Below are positions 7,821-16,098 of a stretch of DNA of 64,000 nt, piece by piece (within the stretch, counting starts at the first letter, position 1; the number at the start of each line of letters is the position of its first letter). The DNA lies in the NCBI GenBank assembly GCA_965216105.1, contig OZ244147.1, forward strand, positions 3,100,001-3,164,000, written 5' to 3'. The notes below the pieces were generated by a model. The model ran no database searches. It saw only the letters and a program-made list of their open reading frames with translations, and was not told the origin of the DNA. This DNA comes from JAALLB01 sp017643495 (lineage in GTDB: Bacteria > Pseudomonadota > Alphaproteobacteria > Rhizobiales > Rhizobiaceae). Position numbers and translations under genes: made by a program.

Positions 7821-9368
7821 ATGACAATAACGACAAAAAACATTGGAAACGGATTCTCGCGAGACGCAATCAAGAAGGCAGTCTCGGAAGAAAAGCTTAC
7901 ACCGGCAAAAAAGGTTGAGCTCAATGAGCTTGCCAAACAGGTTGCCGAACAGTTCGATGCGGACTCCATCAGTCCTTCACTGGTCAGCGGCTTCCTGAGA
8001 ATTTTCGAGTTTCTGCTTGTCATGGCCATCGGGCTTGCCGTTTTTCTCGGTGGAGAGACCGCGGGTCGGCTTGTAAGCTGGCACGGTTTTGCGGCATCAG
8101 CAGGTTGCGGGCTTGCAACTGTCGCCTTCATTCAGGGCATAGACGGTTATCCGATCACGACCCTCAGGCGGATTACAACTTCCTTCATCAAGGCAGCAAC
8201 CGGCCTGACCATGGCCATGTTGCTGGTTGCCTGTGCCCTGTTCTTCGTGACCGGTCTTGAAGACAAGACGGCTTATACGCTGGCCAACTGGTTCGGCATT
8301 ACCCTTGCCTCAATACTGGTATTGCGGGTTGGACTTGGCATGTGGGTATCACGCCTGATGAATGATGGCCGCCTGGAACGCCGTGCAGTGATTGTCGGTG
8401 GTGGCAATGGCGCAGCAGAGCTGATCCATTCAATGGAAGCCAATTCAAATTCCGATATTCGTATCTGCGGCATTTTCGATGACAGAAGCGGTGACCGTTC
8501 ACCCGAAATCGTTGCCGGGTATCCAAAACTTGGAACAGTCCCGGAACTGGTTGAATTTGCACGGCTGGCAAAAATCAACATGCTGATTGTCTCGATCCCG
8601 CTAACAGCGCAGCAACGCGTGCTGCAATTGCTGAAACGCCTCTGGGTGCTGCCGGTAGACATCAGACTGTCTGCACACACAAACAAACTGGCATTCCGCC
8701 AGCGTTCATACACCTATGAAGGCGGTGTTCCGTTTCTCGATGTTTTCGAGCGGCCAATTGCCGACTGGGATTATGTAATGAAACGCGGCTTCGATATCGT
8801 TGTCGCCAGCCTGGCGCTGGTATTGCTGAGCCCGCTAATGATGCTCACTGCCATTGCCGTGAAGCTCGACAGCAAGGGTCCGGTATTTTTCAAGCAGAAA
8901 CGGGAAGGTTTCAACAATGAGGAAATCGAGATCTTCAAGTTCCGTTCACTGCATACCGATCAGGGCGACCGCTCGGGCATCAATGTCGTGACAAAGAATG
9001 ACAGCCGCGTCACGCGCGTCGGACGGTTCATTCGCAAAAGTTCGATTGACGAGCTTCCCCAACTGTTCAATGTCATTCTCGGCAGCCTCTCCCTGGTTGG
9101 GCCAAGGCCACATGTCGCCAATGCACAAACCGGAAACAAGCTCTGGAATGATGTGGTCGACAGCTATTTTGCACGCCACAAGGTGAAGCCGGGCGTGACC
9201 GGATGGGCCCAGGTGAACGGCTGGCGCGGAGAAGTTGATACGGAGGAAAAAATCCACGGCCGTGTCGATTACGACCTCTATTACATCGAGAACTGGTCAA
9301 TCCTGTTTGACATCTACATTCTCGCAATCACACCCTTCAAACTGCTGAATACGGAAAATGCCTACTAG
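7821..9368 (+). CDS. Polyprenyl-phosphate sugar-1-phosphate transferase (WcaJ/HfsE type)
   Basis: Starts the polysaccharide repeat unit by moving a sugar-1-phosphate from a nucleotide sugar to undecaprenyl phosphate at the inner membrane. The 515-residue protein has four N-terminal helices (about 58-173) and a Rossmann-like segment (AVIVGGGNGAAELI). A fifth hydrophobic segment and the bacterial sugar transferase domain follow (about 320-510), with KRGFDIVVASLALVLLSP, FKQKREGFNNEEI, the catalytic IDELPQLFNV (Asp-Glu pair) and SLVGPRPH. This is the full-length layout of undecaprenyl-phosphate glucose phosphotransferases. A GTG two codons upstream is an alternative start. Its 3' end overlaps the polymerase gene by 11 bases, which implies co-translation. 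Confidence 0.92.
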   Translation: MTITTKNIGNGFSRDAIKKAVSEEKLTPAKKVELNELAKQVAEQFDADSISPSLVSGFLRIFEFLLVMAIGLAVFLGGETAGRLVSWHGFAASAGCGLATVAFIQGIDGYPITTLRRITTSFIKAATGLTMAMLLVACALFFVTGLEDKTAYTLANWFGITLASILVLRVGLGMWVSRLMNDGRLERRAVIVGGGNGAAELIHSMEANSNSDIRICGIFDDRSGDRSPEIVAGYPKLGTVPELVEFARLAKINMLIVSIPLTAQQRVLQLLKRLWVLPVDIRLSAHTNKLAFRQRSYTYEGGVPFLDVFERPIADWDYVMKRGFDIVVASLALVLLSPLMMLTAIAVKLDSKGPVFFKQKREGFNNEEIEIFKFRSLHTDQGDRSGINVVTKNDSRVTRVGRFIRKSSIDELPQLFNVILGSLSLVGPRPHVANAQTGNKLWNDVVDSYFARHKVKPGVTGWAQVNGWRGEVDTEEKIHGRVDYDLYYIENWSILFDIYILAITPFKLLNTENAY

Positions 9369-10677
9369 CCTGCCCATCACGCCGGGACAGGCCGCTGACT
9401 ACGGCTCCGGTTCCGCACGCACCTATATAAAGGCCTCCAGCGTAGCCAATATTTTCATTGGCCTTGCTGTTTTCCTGGGCGGGTTTGTTGTCTTCGAACC
9501 TGCGCCCTACGAGCTGCTTCTGGCGGCCATGCTGTTTTGCGCCTTCATGCTGGGCATGCGCATTCCTGCCGGCGTTCTTCCTGTACTGATCCCGGTTGCC
9601 ACCTTTACATTGGGCGGGATCATCTCCTCGTTCATGATTGATGATTACCAGCGCGGCCTGATCTACAGTGCGGTTACCTTCTTTCTCGGGCTGACAACCG
9701 TATTCTACGCCATCCTGATCCAGAACCAGATGGGGCGGCTAAGGTTGATCTTCCGCATGTATGTGCTGGCAGCGGTGGCAACCTCCATTCTCGGTATTCT
9801 CGGCTATTTCGGGATGCCTGGCTTTGAGATGTTTACCCGCTACGACCGGGCACAGGGCGCCTTTGCCGACCCCAATGTCTATGCGCCGTTTCTTGTGCCG
9901 CCGATCCTGTATCTGATGTACGGGGTCATGAACCGCTCGGTCACCATGTTGCCGGTACGGCTTGGGCTTCTTTTCGTTCTGCTGCTCGGAGAACTGCTGG
10001 CCGGTTCACGGGCTGGCTGGGGACTGACGCTTGCCTCGGCAGGCATATTTTACATTCTGCTGCTGATCAACGAACCCAAGGCCCAGGTCCGGGCGAAATA
10101 CATCCTGATGGGAGTGGCCGGACTTGCCGTGCTTATCGTTGGTGTAATCGGCGCATTGCAGGTGGATGCCGTCTGGGCAATCATCTCGCAACGGGCGCAG
10201 GTCGTTCAGGAATATGACGGAGCCAGGCTCGGACGGTTTGCCCGCCATGCGATCGGGTTTGAACTGGCACTGAGCAAACCGTTCGGTATCGGCAACCTGC
10301 AATTTGGCGTGATCTACGGGGAAGACGAGCACAATGTCTATTTGCGCTCGCTGCTAACCTACGGGTGGATCGGCTTTGTATCGTGGCTGACCATTGTGCT
10401 CTGGCCACTGATAGCCGGTTTCAAGTCGCTCTTCCGGCAGCGGCCCTGGCAAGTCTATTTCCAGGTTGCCTATGTCGCCTTCCTTGGCCACCTCATGGTT
10501 GCATGGGTGATCGATATCGACCACTGGCGTCATGTCTACCTGCTGCTCGGGGTCATCTGGGGATGCATCCTGCTTGAACGGAAATGGCAGAAAGAGGCGC
10601 GAAAGACGCGCCTTTCCAAGGCAGGAAGGATTGCCGGAACACATCCGGACAGCCACCCCCAGCATCAACGTGATTAG
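9358..10677 (+). CDS. Wzy-like polysaccharide polymerase / O-antigen ligase family membrane protein
   Basis: A 439-residue protein with about ten to eleven membrane helices and one large loop containing GSRAGWG and, further on, RFARHAIGFELALSKPFGIG and EDEHNVYLRSL. These are typical of the WzyC/WaaL fold, in which periplasmic Arg and His residues act on polyprenyl-diphosphate-linked glycans. In this context polymerisation of the repeat unit (as by HfsC) is more likely than lipid A ligation. The ATG lies inside the end of the phosphotransferase gene. It is the last gene of the polysaccharide run, and no flippase gene (Wzx) is found in the window. Confidence 0.85.
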   Translation: MPTSLPITPGQAADYGSGSARTYIKASSVANIFIGLAVFLGGFVVFEPAPYELLLAAMLFCAFMLGMRIPAGVLPVLIPVATFTLGGIISSFMIDDYQRGLIYSAVTFFLGLTTVFYAILIQNQMGRLRLIFRMYVLAAVATSILGILGYFGMPGFEMFTRYDRAQGAFADPNVYAPFLVPPILYLMYGVMNRSVTMLPVRLGLLFVLLLGELLAGSRAGWGLTLASAGIFYILLLINEPKAQVRAKYILMGVAGLAVLIVGVIGALQVDAVWAIISQRAQVVQEYDGARLGRFARHAIGFELALSKPFGIGNLQFGVIYGEDEHNVYLRSLLTYGWIGFVSWLTIVLWPLIAGFKSLFRQRPWQVYFQVAYVAFLGHLMVAWVIDIDHWRHVYLLLGVIWGCILLERKWQKEARKTRLSKAGRIAGTHPDSHPQHQRD

Positions 10678-10825
10678 GCCGAATATCGGTCCGGAATTGT
10701 GTTGAATTCATTCAATGGCGTGATTATAAGTTCGGAACGGTCGATGATGGCCTGTCCATTGTGATGGCAAATCTCATCGGCCTTCCGCAATAATGGCCTG
10801 CACAGCAGGCAATTGGCGGAAATGT

Positions 10826-10902
10826 CGGAGCGTGGCGCAGCCTGGTAGCGCACTTGCATGGGGTGCAAGGGGTCGGAGGTTCAAATCCTCTCGCTCCGAC
10901 CA
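10826..10902 (+). tRNA. tRNA-Pro (anticodon GGG)
   Basis: A 77-base cloverleaf with encoded CCA. The acceptor stem CGGAGCG pairs with CGCTCCG, and the D-stem is GCGC/GCGC. The anticodon stem CTTGC/GCAAG encloses loop ATGGGGT (anticodon GGG at 10859-10861), and the T-arm is GGAGG-TTCAAAT-CCTC. It reads CCC and CCU proline codons. It follows the polysaccharide locus; no integrase or duplicated 3' end was seen nearby. The 130 bases after it contain nothing recognisable. Confidence 0.96.
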
Positions 10903-11033
10903 GAATTCTCCCTACAACCAGAATGATCCGGCTGCGGATAGCCGATACACGCCCGTTCGGGCCAATACGGGATTCAATCTTGTGCAGACTTGTGCAGGAA
11001 GAACAGCAATGCTTGTGCCGGTGCTGGCGGCAA

Positions 11034-11312
11034 TCAGTTCCAGCCGGTTTTTGTATCGCTGAAATACTGAAGGATCATCCAGCACAGATAAAATGCCGGG
11101 GTCATGATTATCATTGTGACAATCAGGGTCACTTCCAGCGGAAGGTTAAGCAGGGATGAAACAATCCAGTCGAGAAGTGCCACAAGGAAAATGACCTGCA
11201 CAACAACCAGCGCAACCTGCCCCACAAGGGCGAATGGCTGCGATCTGGCTGTGCGGCGCACGGCACCGACGGCCTTCATGAACTGATACTGGACGAGATT
11301 GTCCGGACGCAT
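11034..11312 (-). CDS. Small membrane protein of unknown function
   Basis: A 92-residue protein with a charged N-terminal third (MRPDNLVQYQFMKAVGAVRR) and two hydrophobic helices (about 27-49 and 58-82). The tail is SDTKTGWN. No family was recognised. It lies alone between the tRNA and ohrR, all minus or intergenic around it. Coding is supported by the clean helix pattern and by codon choice similar to its neighbours, but no strong ribosome site was seen. Confidence 0.5.
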   Translation of the reverse strand: MRPDNLVQYQFMKAVGAVRRTARSQPFALVGQVALVVVQVIFLVALLDWIVSSLLNLPLEVTLIVTMIIMTPAFYLCWMILQYFSDTKTGWN

Positions 11313-11505
11313 TTTAAACGGCTTCCCAATAACGATTTCGAGATCGGGCGCATTAAAACTCCCGCTTCAAGACTTTTGTGTGGCGGAAAAATTTCGATTT
11401 CGTGGAATTGTGATGCTGTTTGCCGGGAATTATCCGCTGCGGCAAAAATGACACACAGCTTGTTGGCAAGACCGTCTTTCACAAACATTTCCCTGACGGG
11501 ACAAC

Positions 11506-11964
11506 TCAATCCGTGCGTGATGAAAGGGTCGTTCTGGTTTTTGTCAGAAGCTGCTGCAGATGGGCAATCTCGGTCACGGTCAATCCCGTTGCCTTTGCCA
11601 CACATTCCGGTATGAGCCGCGCCTCCTCTTCGAGCGCCATACCCCTCGGGGTCAGGGATACGATGACCTTGCGCTCATCCCCTTCATCGCGTTTGCGGAC
11701 TACAAGCCCCTTCTGCTCAAGCCGTTTGATCAACGGAGTAAGTGTGCTCGATTCAAGCCCGATGTTTGAACCAATTTCGCTGACCGTCTGTCTGTCTTTT
11801 GCCCACAGGCTGACGAATACAAGATACTGGGGATAGGTGATGCCAAGCGGGTTCAAGAGATCCTTGTAAACCTGACCAAAGGCCTGGTTTGCAGAATATA
11901 TGTCAAAACAGAGCATGTCCGTGACGTTGAAGGCACGCGCCGAGATGTTTTCGGGTTTGTTCAT
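11506..11964 (-). CDS. ohrR: MarR-family organic peroxide sensor OhrR
   Basis: A 152-residue winged-helix repressor. The reactive cysteine is at Cys19 in the segment MLCFDIYSANQAF, the standard OhrR sensing site. The helix-turn-helix reads SEIGSNIGLESSTLTPLIKRLEQKG, followed by the wing RDEGDERKVIVSLTPRG. Organic hydroperoxides oxidise Cys19 and release the repressor from DNA. It is divergent from ohr, with a palindromic operator between them. The ATG has a GGGAG sequence upstream. Assignment rests on the Cys19 block and the neighbouring ohr gene. Confidence 0.93.
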   Translation of the reverse strand: MNKPENISARAFNVTDMLCFDIYSANQAFGQVYKDLLNPLGITYPQYLVFVSLWAKDRQTVSEIGSNIGLESSTLTPLIKRLEQKGLVVRKRDEGDERKVIVSLTPRGMALEEEARLIPECVAKATGLTVTEIAHLQQLLTKTRTTLSSRTD

Positions 11965-12046
11965 TTGCAGCTCCCTTACCGCAGAAATTATATAGCGCGC
12001 GATTCAATCGCAAGCCTTGACCTCATGTATTCAGGCACTTAATTAT

Positions 12047-12073
12047 ATCGTGTAATATTAAATCGTACACGAT
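12047..12073. promoter_or_regulatory. Probable OhrR operator
   Basis: A perfect 8-base inverted repeat, ATCGTGTA and TACACGAT, with an AT-rich 11-base spacer, lies 14 bases before the ohr start codon in the ohrR-ohr divergent region. Size, AT-rich centre and position fit a MarR/OhrR dimer site that would repress ohr and probably ohrR. The ohr ribosome site (GAAGGAG) follows directly, so the operator covers the transcription start or early leader. Confidence 0.6.
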
Positions 12074-12087
12074 GAAGGAGAATCAAT

Positions 12088-12516
12088 ATGCCTGCGAAAG
12101 AAGTTCTTTACTCAACAAGTGCAACCGCTACCGGGGGCCGCGACGGGCATGCATCGACCGCCGATGGCAAATTCGAAACAAAACTGAGCACACCGAAAGA
12201 ACTTGGCGGTGACGGCGGCGATGGCCTCAATCCGGAACAATTGTTCGCATCGGGTTATGCAGCCTGTTTTCTGGGCGCACTGAAATTTTACGCAGGCCAG
12301 AAAAACATCAAGGTTCCGGATGATGCTGAAATTACCACCACAGTCGGGATCGGCCCCCGCGAGGACCTCGGGTTTGGTCTGAAAGTGGAGATCAAGGCCT
12401 CCCTCCCCGGTGTTGAAAAATCAGTGGCTGAAGACCTGGTTGCCGGTGCCCACCAAGTCTGCCCGTATTCCGATGCCACCCGCAATTCGTTGACAATCGA
12501 GCCTGTCGTGGCCTGA
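12088..12516 (+). CDS. ohr: Organic hydroperoxide resistance protein Ohr
   Basis: A 142-residue thiol peroxidase of the Ohr/OsmC fold that reduces organic hydroperoxides using lipoylated protein as reductant. The two redox cysteines are Cys60 (GYAACFLGAL) and Cys125 (HQVCPYSDATR); the catalytic Arg/Glu environment and full family length are present. A GAAGGAG ribosome site precedes the ATG. Expression should be controlled by the divergent OhrR. A strong terminator follows the stop codon. Confidence 0.96.
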   Translation: MPAKEVLYSTSATATGGRDGHASTADGKFETKLSTPKELGGDGGDGLNPEQLFASGYAACFLGALKFYAGQKNIKVPDDAEITTTVGIGPREDLGFGLKVEIKASLPGVEKSVAEDLVAGAHQVCPYSDATRNSLTIEPVVA

Positions 12517-12526
12517 CTTCAATCTG

Positions 12527-12553
12527 CCGGCTCCTCAACGGAGCCGGTTTTTT
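12527..12553 (+). terminator. Rho-independent terminator of ohr
   Basis: Perfect 8-base stem CCGGCTCC/GGAGCCGG with a five-base loop TCAAC, followed by six T residues, starting 10 bases after the ohr stop codon. Confidence 0.92.
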
Positions 12554-12627
12554 GTTCTTGATTTGTTCTTTTTTCTGATATAGGAATATTTTCATGTCAT
12601 GAATCGTTGAATGAATGGAGAACTGCC

Positions 12628-13785
12628 ATGGGTGCACTGCGTGAACCGAATATCAATACAGTCTCTGCCCATGAGGCATTCATGGGCAAGTCGGTCATCT
12701 CCAACAGTGGCGGCGCGCTGGACAACCGGCGCTCATGCGGGCGCGGTGCAACGCTCAATCCGGCTGGCAGGTACGAAAGCCAGTCCAGGCACGTGTTTGA
12801 CGATGGCTGGCAAACCCTGGATGAACTGCCGCCATTCAAGACGGAAGTGCAGGCGGAAACCGCAAAGCAGATCATAACACGCAATGATTCCCCGGACATT
12901 GGTTTCGACCGGTCAATCAACCCCTATAGGGGCTGTGAACATGGATGCATTTACTGCTTCGCCCGACCCACACATGCCTATATGGGCCTGTCTGCCGGCG
13001 TTGATTTCGAGAGCAGCCTTTTCACCAAACCCAATGCGGCAGCCTTGCTGAGACAGGAACTTTCCAGAAAGAATTACAAACCGCGCACCATTGCCATAGG
13101 TACGAACACAGATCCGTATCAGCCGATTGAGAAACAATGGCGTATTACCCGTGAAATTCTTGAAGTTCTCGAAGAAGCCAACCACCCCGTTGCAATCGTG
13201 ACCAAGTCTTCGCTGGTTACACGCGATATCGACATACTCGGCCGGATGGCGGCCAAGGGACTTGCAAAGGTTGCCATCTCCGTAACGTCACTCGACAGAA
13301 AGCTGTCACGGGCAATGGAGCCGCGGGCCGCCACGCCGGGACTTCGCCTCAAGACCATACGTGACCTGGACAAGGCAGGCATTCCGGCATCGGTTATGGT
13401 TGCCCCTGTCATTCCGGCACTCAATGATCACGAGGTCGAACGGATACTGGATTCGGCCCATGCAGCAGGGGCACGGGAAGCCGGCTTTATCTTGCTGCGG
13501 CTTCCGCGCGAAGTGAGCCCGCTTTTCCGGGACTGGCTGCTCAACCATTATCCCGACCGCTACAGGCATGTCATGAACCTCCTGCGGGCGATGCGGGGTG
13601 GCAAGGATTATGATGCCGAATATGGAAAGCGCATGCGGGGTGAAGGCCCATATGCCTGGCAAATCGGCAGAAGGTTTGAACTGGCCTGCAAGAAGTTCGG
13701 GCTGAACGAAACCAGAAAGCGCCTTTCAAACAACCTGTTTGTTCGCCCGCAATGCGAAACCGAAAACCAGTTGAGCCTGTTCTAG
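12628..13785 (+). CDS. PA0069-type radical SAM protein (spore photoproduct lyase-like)
   Basis: A 385-residue radical SAM enzyme. The iron-sulfur motif is C-x3-C-x2-C (Cys103, Cys107, Cys110) in INPYRGCEHGCIYCFARP, the form typical of the PA0069/Rv2578c family related to spore photoproduct lyase. TNTDPYQPIE and the later PVIPALNDHE segment are family marks. The reaction is not established for this family. A GGAG sequence supports the ATG at 12628; the frame also opens at a TTG seven codons earlier. It is followed by rnhB, a pairing common in rhizobial genomes. Confidence 0.9.
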   Translation: MGALREPNINTVSAHEAFMGKSVISNSGGALDNRRSCGRGATLNPAGRYESQSRHVFDDGWQTLDELPPFKTEVQAETAKQIITRNDSPDIGFDRSINPYRGCEHGCIYCFARPTHAYMGLSAGVDFESSLFTKPNAAALLRQELSRKNYKPRTIAIGTNTDPYQPIEKQWRITREILEVLEEANHPVAIVTKSSLVTRDIDILGRMAAKGLAKVAISVTSLDRKLSRAMEPRAATPGLRLKTIRDLDKAGIPASVMVAPVIPALNDHEVERILDSAHAAGAREAGFILLRLPREVSPLFRDWLLNHYPDRYRHVMNLLRAMRGGKDYDAEYGKRMRGEGPYAWQIGRRFELACKKFGLNETRKRLSNNLFVRPQCETENQLSLF

Positions 13786-13985
13786 GGGTGGACTGGCCTG
13801 TCACCCGACAGGCATGACCGGCAATTCGCCAATGCCCGCTGCAAAAACCTGTTCAAGCATTGATGACGGGTTGTTGCGGCGGGCTTTCCGGGTCACTATC
13901 ACTTCCAATGCACGGCCCTGGCAAACCATAAGCCTGGCAACTCAAGGCCATTGCCGAAAACCTAATGCACTGGAAGGAAGACTGA

Positions 13986-14624
13986 TTGTTTGCCTTTGCC
14001 GAATCCCGTGATGTGCCCGATTTCTCAATCGAGGAAAAGCTGCTCTCCAGCGGCAAGCAATTGATTTCCGGCATTGATGAAGTAGGCCGTGGGCCATTGG
14101 CCGGACCGGTGGTTGCGGCTGCAGTCATTCTTGATCCGGACCGGATACCCGAAGGACTGAACGATTCCAAAAAGCTGTCAGCCAAACGGCGTGAAGCGGT
14201 ATTTTCGAAAATCCTCACTTCGGCGCATGTTTCCTGGTGCGCGCTGCCTGCCACTGTAATCGACCGGATCAATATCCGGGCTGCTGCTCTCAAGGCAATG
14301 GAAATTTCCTTTACGCACCTGCCGATCACCTCAGGTCATGCATTGATTGACGGCAAGGATGTTCCGCCGGGGCTTTCCGGAACTGCCGATTACCTGATCA
14401 AGGGCGACAGCCGGTCTGTCTCGATTGCCGCTGCATCGATTGTCGCCAAGGTGATACGGGACCGCATCATGATCCGTGCCGACAGCATGTATCCCGAATA
14501 CGGGTTCGCCCGGCACAAGGGTTATGGTTCGAAGCTTCATCGTGATGCAATAGCCGGGCATGGTCCCTGTCCGCTGCACCGGCGGAGTTTTTCACCGATA
14601 CGGCAAATGGTTGAAAGCGACTGA
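13986..14624 (+). CDS. rnhB: Ribonuclease HII
   Basis: Removes ribonucleotides from DNA-RNA hybrids in the cytoplasm. It has 212 residues with the family signature GIDEVGRGPLAGPVV (catalytic Asp31, Glu32), LIDGK (Asp122) and the SIVAKVIRDR block. The start is a TTG: a GGAAGG ribosome site lies about 8 bases upstream and no suitable ATG exists before the catalytic region. The 200 bases between the radical SAM gene and this start show no gene. It converges on the atp operon, with a terminator between. Confidence 0.94.
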   Translation: MFAFAESRDVPDFSIEEKLLSSGKQLISGIDEVGRGPLAGPVVAAAVILDPDRIPEGLNDSKKLSAKRREAVFSKILTSAHVSWCALPATVIDRINIRAAALKAMEISFTHLPITSGHALIDGKDVPPGLSGTADYLIKGDSRSVSIAAASIVAKVIRDRIMIRADSMYPEYGFARHKGYGSKLHRDAIAGHGPCPLHRRSFSPIRQMVESD

Positions 14625-14651
14625 AGCCGGACATCCCTGACCAACAATCCC

Positions 14652-14679
14652 CAAAGAAAAAGGCGCCCTGGGGCGCCTT
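14652..14679 (-). terminator. Rho-independent terminator of the F0 operon
   Basis: Perfect 8-base stem AAGGCGCC/GGCGCCTT with four-base loop at 14660-14679. On the minus strand it is followed by TTTTTCTTT, and it sits about 30 bases beyond the atpF stop codon. It may also act weakly on rnhB transcripts from the other side. Confidence 0.9.
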
Positions 14680-14709
14680 GATTTCATGCCGGTCATAAAC
14701 AGCAGCAAA

Positions 14710-15189
14710 TCAGTTCAGCTTTGCCTTGACCTCGGCAATACCATCCTTGATCAGGCTGTTTGACGCCGTGGCAGAAAGCTTGCTGGAGATAACCTGCTCA
14801 GCAGCAGCGATAGCGACATCAACTGCGGAAGCCCGCACCTCAGCCATTGCATCAGCTTCTGCCTGTGCAATTTTCTGCTCGGCCTGAGCGGTACGCCGCT
14901 TGACGAAATCGGTAGTCTTGCTTTCTGCGTCAGCCGTAATGGCAGCAGCTTCGCGTTTTGCTGCGGCGACAATGTCCTCGGCTTCCTGCTCGGCTTTCTT
15001 GCGCTTGCCCTGATATTGGGCAAGCAGGGCCTGCGCTTCTTCACGCAGTTTGCGTGCTTCTTCAAGCTCATTGCGAATCTTGTCCGACCGGTCGTCCAGG
15101 GACTTGGAGATCATGCCCGGAACTTTCAGGTACAGGATCAGTGCAATGAACAGGACAAGGGCGACAAGAGTCCAGAATGTAGCGTCCAT
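14710..15189 (-). CDS. atpF: ATP synthase F0 subunit b
   Basis: Peripheral stalk subunit of F1F0 ATP synthase, 159 residues. One N-terminal membrane helix (about 5-22) is followed by a long charged alpha-helix (from about 30) rich in Ala, Glu and Lys that dimerises with b'. It starts MDATFWTLVALVLFIALILY. A strong AGGAGG ribosome site precedes the ATG. It is the last gene of the atpI-B-E-b'-b operon and lies 11 bases after the b' gene. The F1 genes are not in this window, as usual in alphaproteobacteria, where F0 and F1 operons are separate. Confidence 0.95.
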   Translation of the reverse strand: MDATFWTLVALVLFIALILYLKVPGMISKSLDDRSDKIRNELEEARKLREEAQALLAQYQGKRKKAEQEAEDIVAAAKREAAAITADAESKTTDFVKRRTAQAEQKIAQAEADAMAEVRASAVDVAIAAAEQVISSKLSATASNSLIKDGIAEVKAKLN

Positions 15190-15200
15190 GGATGTGCCTC

Positions 15201-15737
15201 CTAGCTGTTCACTGCGGAAACGGCCTTGGTAATCTCGGCCTTGGTGGTTTTGGCACCAATCAGTTCCGCAACGATGGTTTCGGCTGTATCAGCAGCGATC
15301 GTATCGACTTCGCCGAGAGCCTTTTCCTTGATGGCAGAAATCCGCTGCTCGGCTTCAGCCATCTGGTCGGCAAGCTGCGACTCGATCTTTTCACGGGTTT
15401 CGGCAGCTTCGGCCTTGGCCTTGTCTGTTGCTTCCTGTGCAATCGAGTGAGCATTCGACTTGGCCTTGGCCAGTTCGTGCTCATAGGCTGCTTCGGCCGC
15501 ATCAGCTTCCGCCGACAGGCGCTGTGCCTCATCAAGGTCACGTGATATGCGATCATGACGGTCTTCCAGAATGCCTGAAAGACGCGGGATGATCACACGT
15601 CCCATGATCATGTAGAAAACACCGAACGTGATTGCCAGCCAAAGAAGCTGGGACCCGAAATAGGTCGGGTCGAACGGTGGAAAGGCACCGCCGCTCTTGG
15701 CGGCTTCTTCTGCTGCCATTGCCTGGCTTATGAACAT
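15201..15737 (-). CDS. ATP synthase F0 subunit b'
   Basis: Second, diverged b-type stalk subunit, 178 residues. A short N-terminal segment rich in Ala and Pro (FPPFDPTYFGSQLLWLAITF) leads into the membrane helix (about 25-48), followed by a long amphipathic helix. A separate b' gene before b is typical of photosynthetic and other alphaproteobacteria; b and b' form the heterodimeric stator. It lies 11 bases before atpF and after a gap of about 70 bases from atpE. Confidence 0.94.
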   Translation of the reverse strand: MFISQAMAAEEAAKSGGAFPPFDPTYFGSQLLWLAITFGVFYMIMGRVIIPRLSGILEDRHDRISRDLDEAQRLSAEADAAEAAYEHELAKAKSNAHSIAQEATDKAKAEAAETREKIESQLADQMAEAEQRISAIKEKALGEVDTIAADTAETIVAELIGAKTTKAEITKAVSAVNS

Positions 15738-15809
15738 CTGCTCACTCCGCGAGAATTCAACAGGAACGCATGCGGCCGTCCCGATCAGGCCAGCCGCCAG
15801 TCAGCGTTC

Positions 15810-16034
15810 TTACGTGAAGAGCAGAAGCAGTGCGACGAGCAGTGCGAAAATGCCCAGCGCTTCAGTCACGGCGAAGCCGAAGATCAGGCGACCGAACTGG
15901 CTGTCGGCTGCAGAAGGATTGCGAAGGGCACCGGAAAGGAATGCGGCAAAGAGATTACCCACACCAACGGCTGCGCCGCCGATACCGATAGCTGCAATAC
16001 CAGCGCCGAGTGCTTTAGCTGCTTCAAGTTCCAT
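15810..16034 (-). CDS. atpE: ATP synthase F0 subunit c (proton-carrying ring)
   Basis: A 74-residue hairpin of two membrane helices joined by the polar loop RNPSAADS. The proton-carrying carboxylate is Glu58 (FAVTEALGIFALL). The glycine-rich first helix (GAGIAAIGIGGAAVGVG) is the ring-packing signature. Sequence and length match alphaproteobacterial c subunits. It lies between atpB and the b' gene on the minus strand. Confidence 0.97.
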   Translation of the reverse strand: MELEAAKALGAGIAAIGIGGAAVGVGNLFAAFLSGALRNPSAADSQFGRLIFGFAVTEALGIFALLVALLLLFT

Positions 16035-16098
16035 TTTGAAAACTCCTTTGTGGAAACAGGTTGTATTCTTTCAGTGGCGGCCAGGCCGCCGGTTGATC

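Noticed and set aside
10903..11033. Possible integration site downstream of the tRNA
   Set aside because: No integrase gene, no duplicate of the tRNA 3' end and no composition change were seen.
10793..11062. An 89-residue open frame containing a SVAQPGSALAWGARG-type sequence
   Set aside because: It is the translation of tRNA-Pro(GGG) in the sense direction, a well-known false protein.
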